From contig NZ_SMLB01000025.1 of NCBI RefSeq assembly GCF_004349105.1, positions 21,232-85,231 on the forward strand: a stretch of DNA of 64,000 nt. The letters run 5' to 3'. Made by a program: the position numbers and the translations under genes. Positions within the stretch are counted from its first letter, which is position 1. Every line of letters begins with the position of its first letter. Shown here piece by piece: positions 1 to 8,579 of this stretch. The notes under the pieces were generated by a model that ran no database searches, was not told the DNA's origin, and worked only from the letters and a program-made list of their open reading frames with translations. This DNA comes from Jiangella aurantiaca. GTDB lineage: Bacteria; Actinomycetota; Actinomycetes; Jiangellales; Jiangellaceae.

Positions 1-57
1 CGACCAACCGCCGACCCGAGGGGAGGTGTTCATGATCGAGATGTGTTGTGAGCTGGG

Positions 58-131
58 TGCGCCTGGAGGGACTCGAACCCCCGACCAAGAGCTTAGAAGG
101 CTCCTGCTCTATCCAGCTGAGCTACAGGCGC
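58..131 (-). tRNA. tRNA-Arg (anticodon TCT)
   Basis: Read on the minus strand this folds as a complete cloverleaf. The 7-bp acceptor stem pairs GCGCCTG with CAGGCGC, the D-stem is GCTC/GAGC, and the anticodon stem GGAGC/GCTCT closes a loop carrying TCT. The T-arm holds GGTTCGAGTCC and the discriminator base is A. TCT decodes AGA, a rare codon in a high-GC genome. CCA is not encoded; the next bases are CCC. No integrase gene or repeat of the 3' end is visible nearby. Confidence 0.96.
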
Positions 132-162
132 AGTCGCGGACAGGGACATTGTGACCGAAGGC

Positions 163-720
163 TCACCCCCGCTGCACAGGCCGGCCAAGACCCTCGACCA
201 CCTGCGCCCCCGGCCACGCCGCCAGCACCGCCCCGCGGATCGCCAGCTTGGAGCCGCGCACCCCGCTGCCGACCACCGCGAAGGGTAGCGCGGCCACGGC
301 CGGGTCGACCAGGATCGGCCAGTCGGCCGGCAACCCCAGCGGCGTGATCCCGCCGTACTCCATGCCGGTCGACTCGACGGCGGACGACATCGGCAGGAAG
401 GACGCCTTCCGCACACCGAGCAACTTCCGGACGACGCCGTTCACGTCGGCACGCGTCGTCGCGAGCACCATGCAGGCCGCGACCCGCTCGACGCCCTCGC
501 GCTTGCCGGCCACCACCACACAGTTGGCCGACTCCGCCGGCGACACGTCGTACGCCGCGCAGAACTCGGACGTGTCGGCCAGCGACGGATCGATCGGCGC
601 CACGAAGACCGAGCCGGCGGCGCCGGAGCCCTCGATCGCGGACTTCACCGGGCCGGCCAGCAGGTCCGGCCGGGACAGCGCCGGCTCCGTCGCCAGCCGG
701 CCGATCATCGGAGTCGTCAC
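163..720 (-). CDS. YbaK/EbsC-type aminoacyl-tRNA deacylase
   Basis: This 185-residue single-domain protein belongs to the YbaK/ProX editing family, free-standing enzymes that hydrolyse mischarged aminoacyl-tRNAs in the cytoplasm (family knowledge). The core VVVAGKREGVERVAA (about residues 68-82) is followed by the helix with RKLLGVRKASF (98-108) and the glycine loop GGITPLGLP (123-131), which matches the family's substrate-binding loop. Length is normal for the family. The gene diverges from the NUDIX gene with only 25 bp between starts, so the two must share a compact promoter region. Its end lies 31 bp from the tRNA-Arg gene. Which amino acid it edits cannot be told from sequence. Confidence 0.85.
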   Translation of the reverse strand: MTTPMIGRLATEPALSRPDLLAGPVKSAIEGSGAAGSVFVAPIDPSLADTSEFCAAYDVSPAESANCVVVAGKREGVERVAACMVLATTRADVNGVVRKLLGVRKASFLPMSSAVESTGMEYGGITPLGLPADWPILVDPAVAALPFAVVGSGVRGSKLAIRGAVLAAWPGAQVVEGLGRPVQRG

Positions 721-745
721 CCCTCGATGCTACGGTCACGTCTTC

Positions 746-1495
746 GTGGCCCTCTTCCTGCGTCTGCGCGTCTCCGCCTACGTCATCTGCGAGGACGACG
801 ACGGGCGCGTCCTGCTCTCGCGCTGGATCGGCTACGACGACGGCCCGCAGTGGTCGCTGGCCGGCGGCGGCCTCGACCCCGTCGAGCACCCGCAGGAGGG
901 CGCGGTGCGGGAGCTGTTCGAGGAGACCGGCTACGCCTGCGAGCTCGACGCGCTCATCGGCGTCGACGCGGAGCACTTCGTCAGCGATCGGCATGTGCCC
1001 GACGGGTACGACGGCGTCGACGTCCACGCCGTGCGCATCTTCTACCGCGGGCACGTCACCGGCGGCGAGCTGACGCCCGAGGTCGGCGGCACCAGCGATC
1101 TCGCGGCGTGGCTGTCGCGCGAGGAACTGGCGCATCTCCCCGCGGTACCAGGGGTCAAGCTGGGTCTGGCCATGTACGACGACGGCGACGGCGTGCCGGT
1201 GGCGCCCCGCGAGCCCAACCCGCCGGTGCCCGACGGCGTCCGCGTCGAGCACCGCGTCGCGGCCTACGGGCGCGGGCCCGACGGCGACGCCGTCGGCGGG
1301 CTGCTCGAGCACGGCGCCGACCCGGCCGAGGCGATCCGGGCCGCCTTCGGCGAGCAGCGGGACCTCGACGTCACGGTCGGCCGTCCCCGGGCCGCGACCA
1401 GCAGCGTCCACCTGAGCGAGGACGAGACCAGCGCGTGCTGGATCATCAGGCTCGACTACGACGTCCGTCGTTCATCAAGCGGAAGGCCGGGATGA
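746..1495 (+). CDS. NUDIX hydrolase with C-terminal extension
   Basis: The protein has 249 residues from a GTG start. A full NUDIX box lies at about residues 41-63, GGLDPVEHPQEGAVRELFEE then TGY, with the catalytic REL-x-EE helix intact. Such enzymes cleave nucleoside diphosphates linked to another moiety; the substrate is not predictable here. The NUDIX fold ends near residue 150. The remaining roughly 95 residues form a separate acidic tail of unknown role containing EHRVAAYGRGPDGDAVG. The start was chosen because the upstream reading frame runs through the divergent deacylase gene; GTG at 746 directly precedes the first beta strand. The 3' end overlaps the convergent MFS gene by 50 bp. Confidence 0.85.
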   Translation: MALFLRLRVSAYVICEDDDGRVLLSRWIGYDDGPQWSLAGGGLDPVEHPQEGAVRELFEETGYACELDALIGVDAEHFVSDRHVPDGYDGVDVHAVRIFYRGHVTGGELTPEVGGTSDLAAWLSREELAHLPAVPGVKLGLAMYDDGDGVPVAPREPNPPVPDGVRVEHRVAAYGRGPDGDAVGGLLEHGADPAEAIRAAFGEQRDLDVTVGRPRAATSSVHLSEDETSACWIIRLDYDVRRSSSGRPG

Positions 1496-2702
1496 CGAAT
1501 GGGCCCAGAGTCAGCACGAACATCACGACCCCGACAGCGACGAGTGCGGGCCGGACGCCGGCCTGATCGGTGAGCGCGCCCACCAGGACCGGTCCCAGCG
1601 GAATGCCGGCCCAGGCGGATGCCTTCACCGCGCCCAGCACCCGGGGCAGCATGTCGACCGGAATGCGCTCGTACTGCACCGCGCCGAGGATCGGATTGAT
1701 GCCGCCTCCCGCCAGACCACAGCAGGCCGCCGTCACCACGACGGGAAGCAGCGCATCGCTCAGGGCCAGGCTGACGAACAGCGGTGATCCGCTGATCAGG
1801 AACCCCACGGCATACACCAGCCACCGATCGACCCGCGGAGCCAGCCAGGCGCCGAGGAGGCTGCCCGCCAGCGAGCCTGTGCCGTAGGCGGCCGCAACCG
1901 TGCCGACCGCCGCCACTGGCAGCCCGCTGTCCCGCACCCAGGACGCCAGCAGCACGTTCATGAAGCCGGCGCTGAGCAGGTTCGTGGCGGCGATCATGAC
2001 CACGAGGGCGCGAAGTACGGGGTCCCTGGCGAGGAAGGACAGGCCGGCGGCGATCCGGCGAAGATACGGCTCGGCAGGATCCGTTGCGGCGCCGACGTCG
2101 GCCGGCACCAGGAGCCGGACGAGCAGCGCCGCGAGCACGAACCCGCCGCCGCTGGCCAGCAGGACCAGCGGCGCCGGTGTCACGCTCAGCAGCACCGCGG
2201 CCAGTGGCGCGCCGAGCAGGTGGCCGGCCTGGCTGGCGGAGGAGTGCAGCCCCGCCGCACGTTCCAACGACGTCCGGCTGAGTGAGGCGGTGCCTGGGAC
2301 CAGCGGGGCGCTGCCGCAGTCCGCCCCGCCGCGCAGCGCGCCCACCACGGCGACCACCGCCACCAATGCGCCGTATCCGAGCTGTCCGGCCACGTACAAC
2401 GTCGGCACGAGGAGCAGCACCAGCCCGGCCACCAGGTTGGCCGACCAGCTGGCCCGGCGAGGGCCGAACCGTTCGACCCACGGCCCGCCGGCCGCCTGCA
2501 TGGCGACGTACGGGGCCATCTCGGCGAAGACGACAAGGCCGGTCCGGGTGGCGCTGCCCGTGGTGCTGAGCACCAGCCAGGGAATGGCGATCGCGGAGAC
2601 CGCCGTACAGGTGACCGAGGTCAGGTATGCGATCAGGAGCGCGGCGAGTGGCAGCCGGCGGCTCCGCGTCGCCGCGTCCGTGCGTGCCCGTTTCGCGTTC
2701 AC
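1446..2702 (-). CDS. MFS transporter, drug-exporter type
   Basis: This 418-residue integral membrane protein has about 12 hydrophobic segments. The N-terminal part, PLAALLIAYLTSVTCTAVSA and following, with the inter-helix loop GPWVERFGPRRASW, resembles the EntS/MFS_3 group of exporters. The ATG start at 2702 overlaps the stop region of the upstream winged-helix regulator by 4 bp, so the two are translationally coupled. That arrangement suggests an efflux pump controlled by the regulator. The substrate is unknown. The C-terminal end overlaps the NUDIX gene on the other strand. Confidence 0.88.
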   Translation of the reverse strand: MNAKRARTDAATRSRRLPLAALLIAYLTSVTCTAVSAIAIPWLVLSTTGSATRTGLVVFAEMAPYVAMQAAGGPWVERFGPRRASWSANLVAGLVLLLVPTLYVAGQLGYGALVAVVAVVGALRGGADCGSAPLVPGTASLSRTSLERAAGLHSSASQAGHLLGAPLAAVLLSVTPAPLVLLASGGGFVLAALLVRLLVPADVGAATDPAEPYLRRIAAGLSFLARDPVLRALVVMIAATNLLSAGFMNVLLASWVRDSGLPVAAVGTVAAAYGTGSLAGSLLGAWLAPRVDRWLVYAVGFLISGSPLFVSLALSDALLPVVVTAACCGLAGGGINPILGAVQYERIPVDMLPRVLGAVKASAWAGIPLGPVLVGALTDQAGVRPALVAVGVVMFVLTLGPFVIPAFRLMNDGRRSRA

Positions 2703-3373
2703 CCGGCGGGTTCCGCGCGGGCGGGATGCGGATCCGGTAGCAGCTGGAACTGGAACACCGCTCGCCGCCGCTCCGATCCTTCGGGCGGTCGCGCCTCGTC
2801 CGGTCCACCCGGGCCGCGGGCTCGACCCGCCTGGTCGCGGCGATACCGCGCAAGGAGCGCGACGATCTGCTCGGACAGCTCGCGGGCCTCCTCGTGGGTG
2901 AGGCTCAGCGACGCCTCACCCAGCTGCCACGGCAGGGTGGTGAGCTCGTCCTGTCGCTCCACCAGCGTGCCGATCCAGGACAGCACCCGTTCGTAGCCGA
3001 CTTGGGCCACCATGCGCAGGTACTGCTCGGCCACTTCGAGCTGTTCGGTGTCGCCGGCCTGCCCTGGGACCCGGAAGGAGAAGGTCGTCGCCTCGTGGGC
3101 GGCTCGCCACCATCGGTCCCGCCGGTTGCCCAGCGACGCTTCCTCCACGATCAGCCCGGCCTGTGCCATGGTCCGCAGGTGATAGCTGGTGACGCCGCTG
3201 GACTGGCCGATGCGCTCGCCGAGCCCGGAGGCGGTGGCCGGGCCGTCCTCGCGAAGCAGCCGGAGCAGGGTGAGACGGACCGGATGAGCCAGAGCCCGCA
3301 CGTTCAGCGGGGTCAGCAGGTCGTGCCGGTCCGGATCGAACCACGACGGCGGCCACGAATGGGAGTGCGCCAT
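2699..3373 (-). CDS. Winged-helix transcriptional regulator, ArsR-like
   Basis: This 224-residue protein has an N-terminal winged helix at about residues 24-95. RALAHPVRLTLLRLLREDG starts the domain, SSGVTSYHLRTMAQAGLI is the recognition helix and turn, and RDRWWRAAHEA forms the wing. The C-terminal half is a helical region without a recognised ligand motif; no ArsR-type metal cysteines are present. The ATG at 3373 (MAHSHSWPP) is preferred over a start 48 bp upstream because the extension would run over a TGCAA-rich inverted repeat that looks like its operator. It is coupled to the downstream MFS exporter and probably represses it, an inference from gene order. Confidence 0.85.
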   Translation of the reverse strand: MAHSHSWPPSWFDPDRHDLLTPLNVRALAHPVRLTLLRLLREDGPATASGLGERIGQSSGVTSYHLRTMAQAGLIVEEASLGNRRDRWWRAAHEATTFSFRVPGQAGDTEQLEVAEQYLRMVAQVGYERVLSWIGTLVERQDELTTLPWQLGEASLSLTHEEARELSEQIVALLARYRRDQAGRARGPGGPDEARPPEGSERRRAVFQFQLLPDPHPARAEPAG

Positions 3374-3390
3374 GGTGGCCAGACTAGAAC

Positions 3391-3421
3391 TGCAAGCGAT
3401 TTTTGCAAAGGAGTTCTGCAA
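3391..3421. promoter_or_regulatory. Candidate operator of the winged-helix regulator
   Basis: TGCAA (3391-3395) and TTGCA (3403-3407) form an inverted repeat with a 7-base spacer, and a further TGCAA lies at 3417-3421. The cluster is AT-rich against its surroundings and sits just upstream of the regulator's start on the minus strand, where an autoregulatory site would be expected. No binding data are implied. Confidence 0.4.
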
Positions 3422-3433
3422 TTAGCTCGCGTC

Positions 3434-4348
3434 CTATGGCGTCAGCTGAAACCGCCACACGATCGCCATCGGGCTGCCCTCGTAGGCGGCGTTCGCGGCG
3501 TCGGGAATCAGCGGGTGCAGCGACCAGATGCTCGGCGGCGTCCTCGACGGCGTGAGCGGTGGCGCCGCGCCCGGGGCGCCGGGCGGCACGCCGTCGGGAT
3601 CCACGAAGGGCGACGGGCGCAGCGGCTCCTCGCAATGCCGGACCTCGAAGCCCAGCGGCAGCGCGGCGGACAGATATTCGCTGGCCAGCCTGCTGCGGTT
3701 GACCAGGTAACCGGGCCGGCCGTCGGGCCCGGAGACCACGATCGGCAAGCCGACGTCGCCCAGCCTCCCACGCGGATCCGACACCACGAGCGACCCGCCC
3801 GGCCGCAGCACCCGCGCGAACTCCGCGAACACCGGCTTCAGGTCTGGGACGTGCGACAGCGCCAGCGCGCACACGACCACGTCGACGTGGTCGTCGGGCA
3901 GCGGCAGCGCGGCGAGGTCGCCCTCGACGAACCGGCCCGACGGCACCTTCGTCTGCGCGACCGCCAGCATGTCCGGCGAGCTGTCCACGCCGATCACCGC
4001 GTGCCCGAGCTCGGCCAGGTACTCCGCGTGCCGGCCGGTTCCGCAGGCGGCGTCGAGCGCGACGCCCACCGGCAGCTCGTCCAGCAGCGATCGCACCAGC
4101 GGACCCTCGATGTCGAGCAATTGGTTGCCCGGCTCGTCGTACGCGGCGGCCCACGACGCGTACGCCTCGGCCGACGTGAGCTCCGCCGCCGCGCCGCCGG
4201 AACCCAGCTCGTCGGCGCGGTCGAGGAGCGCGCGGACCTCGGCCAGGCGGGCGGCCACGAACTCCTCGCCGTGCTGACCGGCGAACGCGCGCAGCAGCGC
4301 GACGCCCTCGAGGCCGATCAGGTACGCGAGCGGATGCTGATGGATCAC
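3434..4348 (-). CDS. Class I SAM-dependent methyltransferase
   Basis: This protein of 304 residues has a Rossmann-type methyltransferase domain after a roughly 90-residue N-terminal helical region. Motif I is ALDAACGTGRHAEYL (about 98-111). The acidic residue that binds the SAM ribose lies in VIGVDSSPDML (118-128), followed by FVEGDLAALPLPDDHVDVVV and the post-motif segment VLRPGGSLVVSDPRG. These mark a Methyltransf_11/25-type small-molecule enzyme; the acceptor is unknown. It lies upstream of the regulator-exporter pair on the same strand with a 60-bp gap, so it may or may not share a transcript. Confidence 0.85.
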   Translation of the reverse strand: MIHQHPLAYLIGLEGVALLRAFAGQHGEEFVAARLAEVRALLDRADELGSGGAAAELTSAEAYASWAAAYDEPGNQLLDIEGPLVRSLLDELPVGVALDAACGTGRHAEYLAELGHAVIGVDSSPDMLAVAQTKVPSGRFVEGDLAALPLPDDHVDVVVCALALSHVPDLKPVFAEFARVLRPGGSLVVSDPRGRLGDVGLPIVVSGPDGRPGYLVNRSRLASEYLSAALPLGFEVRHCEEPLRPSPFVDPDGVPPGAPGAAPPLTPSRTPPSIWSLHPLIPDAANAAYEGSPMAIVWRFQLTP

Positions 4349-4389
4349 CGTCGCAGCCTAGGAACCGGTACGGCGACGCCTCAACGGGT

Positions 4390-4911
4390 TTAGTGCGAGT
4401 AGACCGGCACGACCATGCCGCGCGCCAGCGTGTGGAACGCGAGGTTGAACGAGACGACGGCCGGTGAGGCGTCGCGGTCGACCCCGAGCGTCTCGACGTC
4501 GACCGCGTGGATGACGAAGTAGTACCGGTGCGGGACGTCGCCCTGCGGCGGGGCGGAGCCGAAGTACTCCGTCGTGCCGGCGTCGTTCTTCACGGCGAAC
4601 GCCGGATAGGGCAGCGCGGCGCCGCGGGCGATGGACGTCGTCGTCGCGGGAATGTCGACGACCACCCAGTGCCAGAAACCGCTCGGCGTCGGCGCGTCGG
4701 GGTCGAAGCAGGTGAGCGCGTAACTACGGGTGCCGTCGGGTGCGCCGGACCACGACAACTGCGGGGAGAGATTCGCCCCGCCCGCCGCCTCCGAGACGAA
4801 GTCCTTGGCGAGCTGCTCGCCGTCGCGGACGTCGTCGCTGGTCAGCGTCATGGACGGAACGGCCGGTAGCAGGGTGTACGGGTCGGGCGGAGTGGGACGG
4901 TCGAGCGACAT
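4390..4911 (-). CDS. YbhB/YbcL-type PEBP-like protein
   Basis: The protein has 173 residues of the phosphatidylethanolamine-binding / Raf-kinase-inhibitor-like fold. NLSPQLSWSGAPDGTRSYAL is followed by CFDPDAPTPSGFWHWVVVDI, the ligand pocket with the family D-P-D-A-P and F-W-H-W-V-V signatures. The HRYYFVIHAVDV strand and a C-terminal LARG segment complete the fold. ATG at 4911 is chosen because GGAGG lies 5 bases upstream; in-frame ATGs at 4923 and 4932 lack this. No signal peptide is visible. Bacterial members have no settled function. Confidence 0.88.
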   Translation of the reverse strand: MSLDRPTPPDPYTLLPAVPSMTLTSDDVRDGEQLAKDFVSEAAGGANLSPQLSWSGAPDGTRSYALTCFDPDAPTPSGFWHWVVVDIPATTTSIARGAALPYPAFAVKNDAGTTEYFGSAPPQGDVPHRYYFVIHAVDVETLGVDRDASPAVVSFNLAFHTLARGMVVPVYSH

Positions 4912-5034
4912 CGAGTCCTCCATCGAAGGCATTCCGGCACGCCCGACGTTAGTGCATCGACTGATCGATGTGACTCGTCATGTGAACGATTGGCATCAAT
5001 GGGCCCATGGCTCTTGGCCAGGGGCGGTGCGAGA

Positions 5035-6750
5035 GTGCAAGATTCGCCAGTGGAAACCGCTGAGGTGAGCATCCATGGTGCTCTCGCCGCTCTTCGCGGC
5101 CGGCTCTCCGGTGTGCAGTATCCGCTGGAGGTCAGCGACGCGGAGGCCGCCCGCGGCACGCGCCGCGACATGCTCGCTCAGCTCGACGACTACATTCTGC
5201 CGCGCCTGGACCAGCTGGACGCGCCGCTGCTCGCCGTCGTCGGCGGATCGACCGGCGCCGGCAAGTCGACGTTGGTGAACTCGCTGGTCCGGCGGAAGGT
5301 CAGCGACGCCGGCGTGCTGCGGCCGACGACGCGCTCGCCGGTCCTGGTGCACCATCCCGACGACGTCGGCTGGTTCGACGAACTGCGGGTGCTGCCCGAC
5401 CTGCCACGCGTGGCGATCCACGACCAGGCCGGCGGGGCGCTGCGGCTGGTCGCCGACGACGGGCTACCGGCGGGTGTGGCGATCCTCGACGCGCCCGACG
5501 TCGACTCCGTCGTCACGGAGAACCGGACGCTCGCAGCGCAGCTCCTGGCGGCCGCTGACCTGTGGCTGTTCGTCACCACCGCGGCCCGCTACTCCGACGC
5601 CGTCCCGTGGGACTTCCTCCGCGCCGCCGCCGACCGGCAGGCCGCCGTAGCGGTCGTCCTCGACCGCGTCGCGCCCGACGCCGTCAGCGAGGTGCGCGCC
5701 CACCTGGCCGCGATGCTCGCCGAGCACGGCCTCGGCGACGCGCCGCTGCTGGTCGTCGAGGAGACCGCGCCGGACGACGCCGGCCTGCTGCCCGAGGAGG
5801 CGGTCGCGTCGGTTCGGGCCTGGCTGGACGGGCTGGCCGCTGACGAGTCGGCCCGGAACGAGATCGTCCGGCGGACGCTCGACGGCGCCATCAGCGGCGC
5901 GCTGCGGCAGGTCCCGATGCTCGCCGACGCCGCCGACCACCAGGTCGAGGCGTTGACGCTGCTGCAGAACGAGATCGCCCACGTCTACGGCAAGGCGGCC
6001 AAGCGCATCGACGCCGCGTCCGCCGACGGCAGCCTGCTTCGCGGCGAGGTGCTCGCCCGCTGGCAGGACTTCGTCGGCACCGGCGACTTCATGCGGTCGC
6101 TCGAGGCGCGGGTCGGCCGGCTGCGCGACAAGGTGGCGGCGTTCCTGAGGGGACGGCCGCAACCCGCGGCGGCGGTCGAGGAGGCGATCGAGAGCGGCGT
6201 CGCGTCGATGATCGTCGAGGAGGCGAACCGGGCCGCCGAGAAGGCCGACGGCAGGTGGCGCGATTCCGCCGCCGGACGGGCGCTCCTGGCCGGCGACGAC
6301 CTCTCCCGCACCGCGAATGACCTCCCGGAGCGCAGCGCCAAGACCGTCCGCGAGTGGCAGGACGCGGTCCTGGCGATGGTCCGGGCCGAGGGAGCGGACA
6401 AGCGGTTCAACGCCCGGCTGCTGTCGTTCGGCGTCAACGGGCTCGGGCTCGCGCTGATGATCGTCGTGTTCGCGTCGACGGCCGGGCTGACCGGCGCCGA
6501 AGTCGGCGTCGCCGGCGGGACCGCCGTCGTCGGGCAGAAGCTGCTCGAGGCGTTCTTCGGCGACGAGGCCGTGCGGCGGCTGGCCGCCAGGGCCCGCGCC
6601 GACCTGTCGCAACGGGTCGAGGAGCTGCTGCGGACGGAGTCCGCGCGCTTCACCGACCGGCTCGGGGGGCTACCCGTCGAGGCGGGCGCGGGCGACGCGC
6701 TGCGGGCCGCACTCGTCACCGTCGAGCAGGCCCGGGAGGACGCCGAATGA
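5035..6750 (+). CDS. Dynamin-like membrane GTPase, first of a pair
   Basis: This 571-residue protein has an N-terminal GTPase domain with P-loop GGSTGAGKST (about 70-79), switch threonines RPTTRSP, and the G3 motif LDAPDVDS (151-158). The G4 position, VVLDRVAP, departs from the usual N/T-K-x-D. A long charged helical region follows, and a hydrophobic pair of segments (about 465-505) precedes a final amphipathic helix. This architecture matches the DynA/DynB pair of Streptomyces, which remodels membrane at sporulation septa (family knowledge; the equivalence is inferred). Start choice is uncertain: GTG at 5035, 5050 and 5065 are all possible, and 5035 has AGGGG upstream. It overlaps the next GTPase by 4 bp (ATGA). 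Confidence 0.82.
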   Translation: MQDSPVETAEVSIHGALAALRGRLSGVQYPLEVSDAEAARGTRRDMLAQLDDYILPRLDQLDAPLLAVVGGSTGAGKSTLVNSLVRRKVSDAGVLRPTTRSPVLVHHPDDVGWFDELRVLPDLPRVAIHDQAGGALRLVADDGLPAGVAILDAPDVDSVVTENRTLAAQLLAAADLWLFVTTAARYSDAVPWDFLRAAADRQAAVAVVLDRVAPDAVSEVRAHLAAMLAEHGLGDAPLLVVEETAPDDAGLLPEEAVASVRAWLDGLAADESARNEIVRRTLDGAISGALRQVPMLADAADHQVEALTLLQNEIAHVYGKAAKRIDAASADGSLLRGEVLARWQDFVGTGDFMRSLEARVGRLRDKVAAFLRGRPQPAAAVEEAIESGVASMIVEEANRAAEKADGRWRDSAAGRALLAGDDLSRTANDLPERSAKTVREWQDAVLAMVRAEGADKRFNARLLSFGVNGLGLALMIVVFASTAGLTGAEVGVAGGTAVVGQKLLEAFFGDEAVRRLAARARADLSQRVEELLRTESARFTDRLGGLPVEAGAGDALRAALVTVEQAREDAE

Positions 6751-8441
6751 AGAGGTGGTCCCGCCGTGGCCGCATCACGCTGCCGGAACGGGTGACCGCG
6801 CTGCAGGAGGCGGTCGCCGCGGGCGGCAAGCGGCTGCCGTCGGACCTCGCCGAGACCGTACAGGTGGTGGTCGACCGCGCCGGCGAGCGCCGGCAGCTGT
6901 CGGTCGAGCACACCGTCGTCGCGCTGGCCGGCGCCACAGGCAGCGGGAAGTCGACGCTGTTCAACCGCATCGCCGGCATGGAGGTCTCGGTCGTCGGCGT
7001 GCGCCGCCCGACGACGTCGGACCCGTTGGCGTGCGTGTGGGGCACCCAGGGGGTGATCCCGCTGCTGGACTGGCTCGGCGTGCCGCCGCGGCACCGGGTC
7101 GCCCGCGAGAGTGTGCTGGACTCCGGCGAGGGCGACGACCTCGACGGGCTGGTGCTGCTCGACCTGCCCGACCACGACTCCACCCAGAGGGGCCACCGCG
7201 ACACCGTCGACCGTCTCGTCGAGATGGTCGATCTCTTCGTGTGGATCCTCGACCCGCAGAAGTACGCCGACGCCGCGCTGCACGAGCGGTACCTGCGGCC
7301 GCTGGCGTCGCACCAGGGCGTGACCGTCATCGTGCTCAACCAGATCGACCGCCTCAGCCGCGCCGACGTCGTCGAGTGCGTCACCGACCTGCGCGGGCTG
7401 CTCGACAAGGACGGTCTGGACGAGGTGCCGGTGGTCGCGCTGTCGGCAGAGACGGGTGACGGCGTCGAGGTGCTGGTCGACCTGATCCGCACCGCCGTGA
7501 CCAAGCGCCGCGCCGTCGACGAGCGGATCGAGGCCGACATCAGGATGACGGCGGAGCTGGTGGCGTCGGCGGTGGGGGACGGCGAGGCCGGCTCGGTGGG
7601 GGAGCCCGAGCGGCGTCGTCTGGCGGAGGCGGTCGCCGAGGCGTCGGGCGCCGACGTCGTCGCGACGGCGGCGGGGCGGTCGTACCTGCAGCGGGCACGC
7701 GTGGCGACCGGGTGGCCGATCACCCGGTGGCTGGGCCGGTTTCGACGCGATCCACTGGCCAAGCTTGGCGTCCGGATCCGGTCGTCGGTGCTGTCGGGTT
7801 CGTCGTCGGGATCGCCGTCGGGTTCGAGTGGCGCGTCGGCCGGGGACTCGTCCGGCGCGAGCGGCGGGGGTGGCCGGATCTCGCTGCCCGCGCCGACGCC
7901 GGTGCAGCGGTCGCGGTCCGACGCCGCCGTCCGCGAGTACGGCGACGCGGCGGCCGGCAGCCTGCCGCCCGCGTGGCGCGACGCCGTCCGCTCCGTCGCA
8001 GCGTCGGCCGGCACCCGGCTGCCCGACGAGCTCGACCGGCGGGTCGCCGCGTCCGACCTCGGCATCGCGTCGCGGCCCGGCTGGTGGCGGCTGTTGAACG
8101 TGCTGCAGTGGCTGTCTCTCCTGACAGCGGCGGCCGGTGTGCTGTGGCTGCTCGCGCTGGCCGGCACCTCGTTCCTCCGCTTCGACGTCGCCGAGCCGTC
8201 GGTGGGCGGGATCCCCGTGCCGACGGTCCTGCTGGCCGGCGGCCTGGTGCTGGGCCTGTTGCTCGGATTGCTCGGCCTGGTGGCCGCGCGGCGGGGGAGC
8301 CGGCGGCAGGAGGCTCGGGTCCGGCGCCGACTCCGCGACCTCGTCGACGCCGTTGCCGGTGAGGTCGTCGTCCAGCCGATCGACGCCGAGCTGCGCAAGT
8401 ACGGCGACTTCAGGGCCGCCCTGGATCGCGGCCGCTCCTGA
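6747..8441 (+). CDS. Dynamin-like membrane GTPase, second of a pair
   Basis: The 564-residue partner of the preceding gene is translationally coupled to it through ATGA. The G domain is canonical: P-loop AGATGSGKST (61-70), RRPTTSDP, G3 DLPDHDS (139-145) and G4 NQIDRL (198-203). A serine/glycine-rich low-complexity stretch (SSGSPSGSSGASAGDSSG, about 350-375) links to the C-terminal stalk. Two clear transmembrane segments follow, LLNVLQWLSLLTAAAGVLWL (about 449-468) and VLLAGGLVLGLLLGLLGLVA (about 493-512). Paired bacterial dynamins usually act as hetero-oligomers at the membrane. The first protein has a degenerate G4 while this one is intact, which hints at unequal roles. Confidence 0.85.
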   Translation: MKRWSRRGRITLPERVTALQEAVAAGGKRLPSDLAETVQVVVDRAGERRQLSVEHTVVALAGATGSGKSTLFNRIAGMEVSVVGVRRPTTSDPLACVWGTQGVIPLLDWLGVPPRHRVARESVLDSGEGDDLDGLVLLDLPDHDSTQRGHRDTVDRLVEMVDLFVWILDPQKYADAALHERYLRPLASHQGVTVIVLNQIDRLSRADVVECVTDLRGLLDKDGLDEVPVVALSAETGDGVEVLVDLIRTAVTKRRAVDERIEADIRMTAELVASAVGDGEAGSVGEPERRRLAEAVAEASGADVVATAAGRSYLQRARVATGWPITRWLGRFRRDPLAKLGVRIRSSVLSGSSSGSPSGSSGASAGDSSGASGGGGRISLPAPTPVQRSRSDAAVREYGDAAAGSLPPAWRDAVRSVAASAGTRLPDELDRRVAASDLGIASRPGWWRLLNVLQWLSLLTAAAGVLWLLALAGTSFLRFDVAEPSVGGIPVPTVLLAGGLVLGLLLGLLGLVAARRGSRRQEARVRRRLRDLVDAVAGEVVVQPIDAELRKYGDFRAALDRGRS

Positions 8442-8453
8442 ACCGCACACCCG

Positions 8454-8491
8454 TTTTCCACAGCCCGTTCGAGCTCTCGGAGTTGTCCACA
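8454..8491. promoter_or_regulatory. Two DnaA-box-like sites upstream of ssb
   Basis: The 138-bp gap before ssb holds TTTTCCACA (8454-8462) and TTGTCCACA (8483-8491), same orientation, 29 bp apart. TTGTCCACA matches the high-GC actinobacterial DnaA box, and the other differs from TTATCCACA at one base. Two such 9-mers so close together in GC-rich DNA are unlikely by chance, but two boxes are far too few for an origin. They could let DnaA influence ssb transcription. Confidence 0.45.
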
Positions 8492-8579
8492 TTTCGCCGA
8501 ACCGGCCTTTCGATCGGCCGCGCCACGCGGAAATCTCATGCTCGTCAACCTCATCGGGTACGAGCACAGGAGACGCCAC

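Noticed and set aside
58..131. tRNA-Arg as an integration site
   Set aside because: No integrase, excisionase or direct repeat of the tRNA 3' end is present in the window; the following genes are ordinary chromosomal ones.
8454..8491. Origin of replication
   Set aside because: Only two DnaA-like boxes, no AT-rich unwinding region, and no dnaA, dnaN or rpmH nearby.
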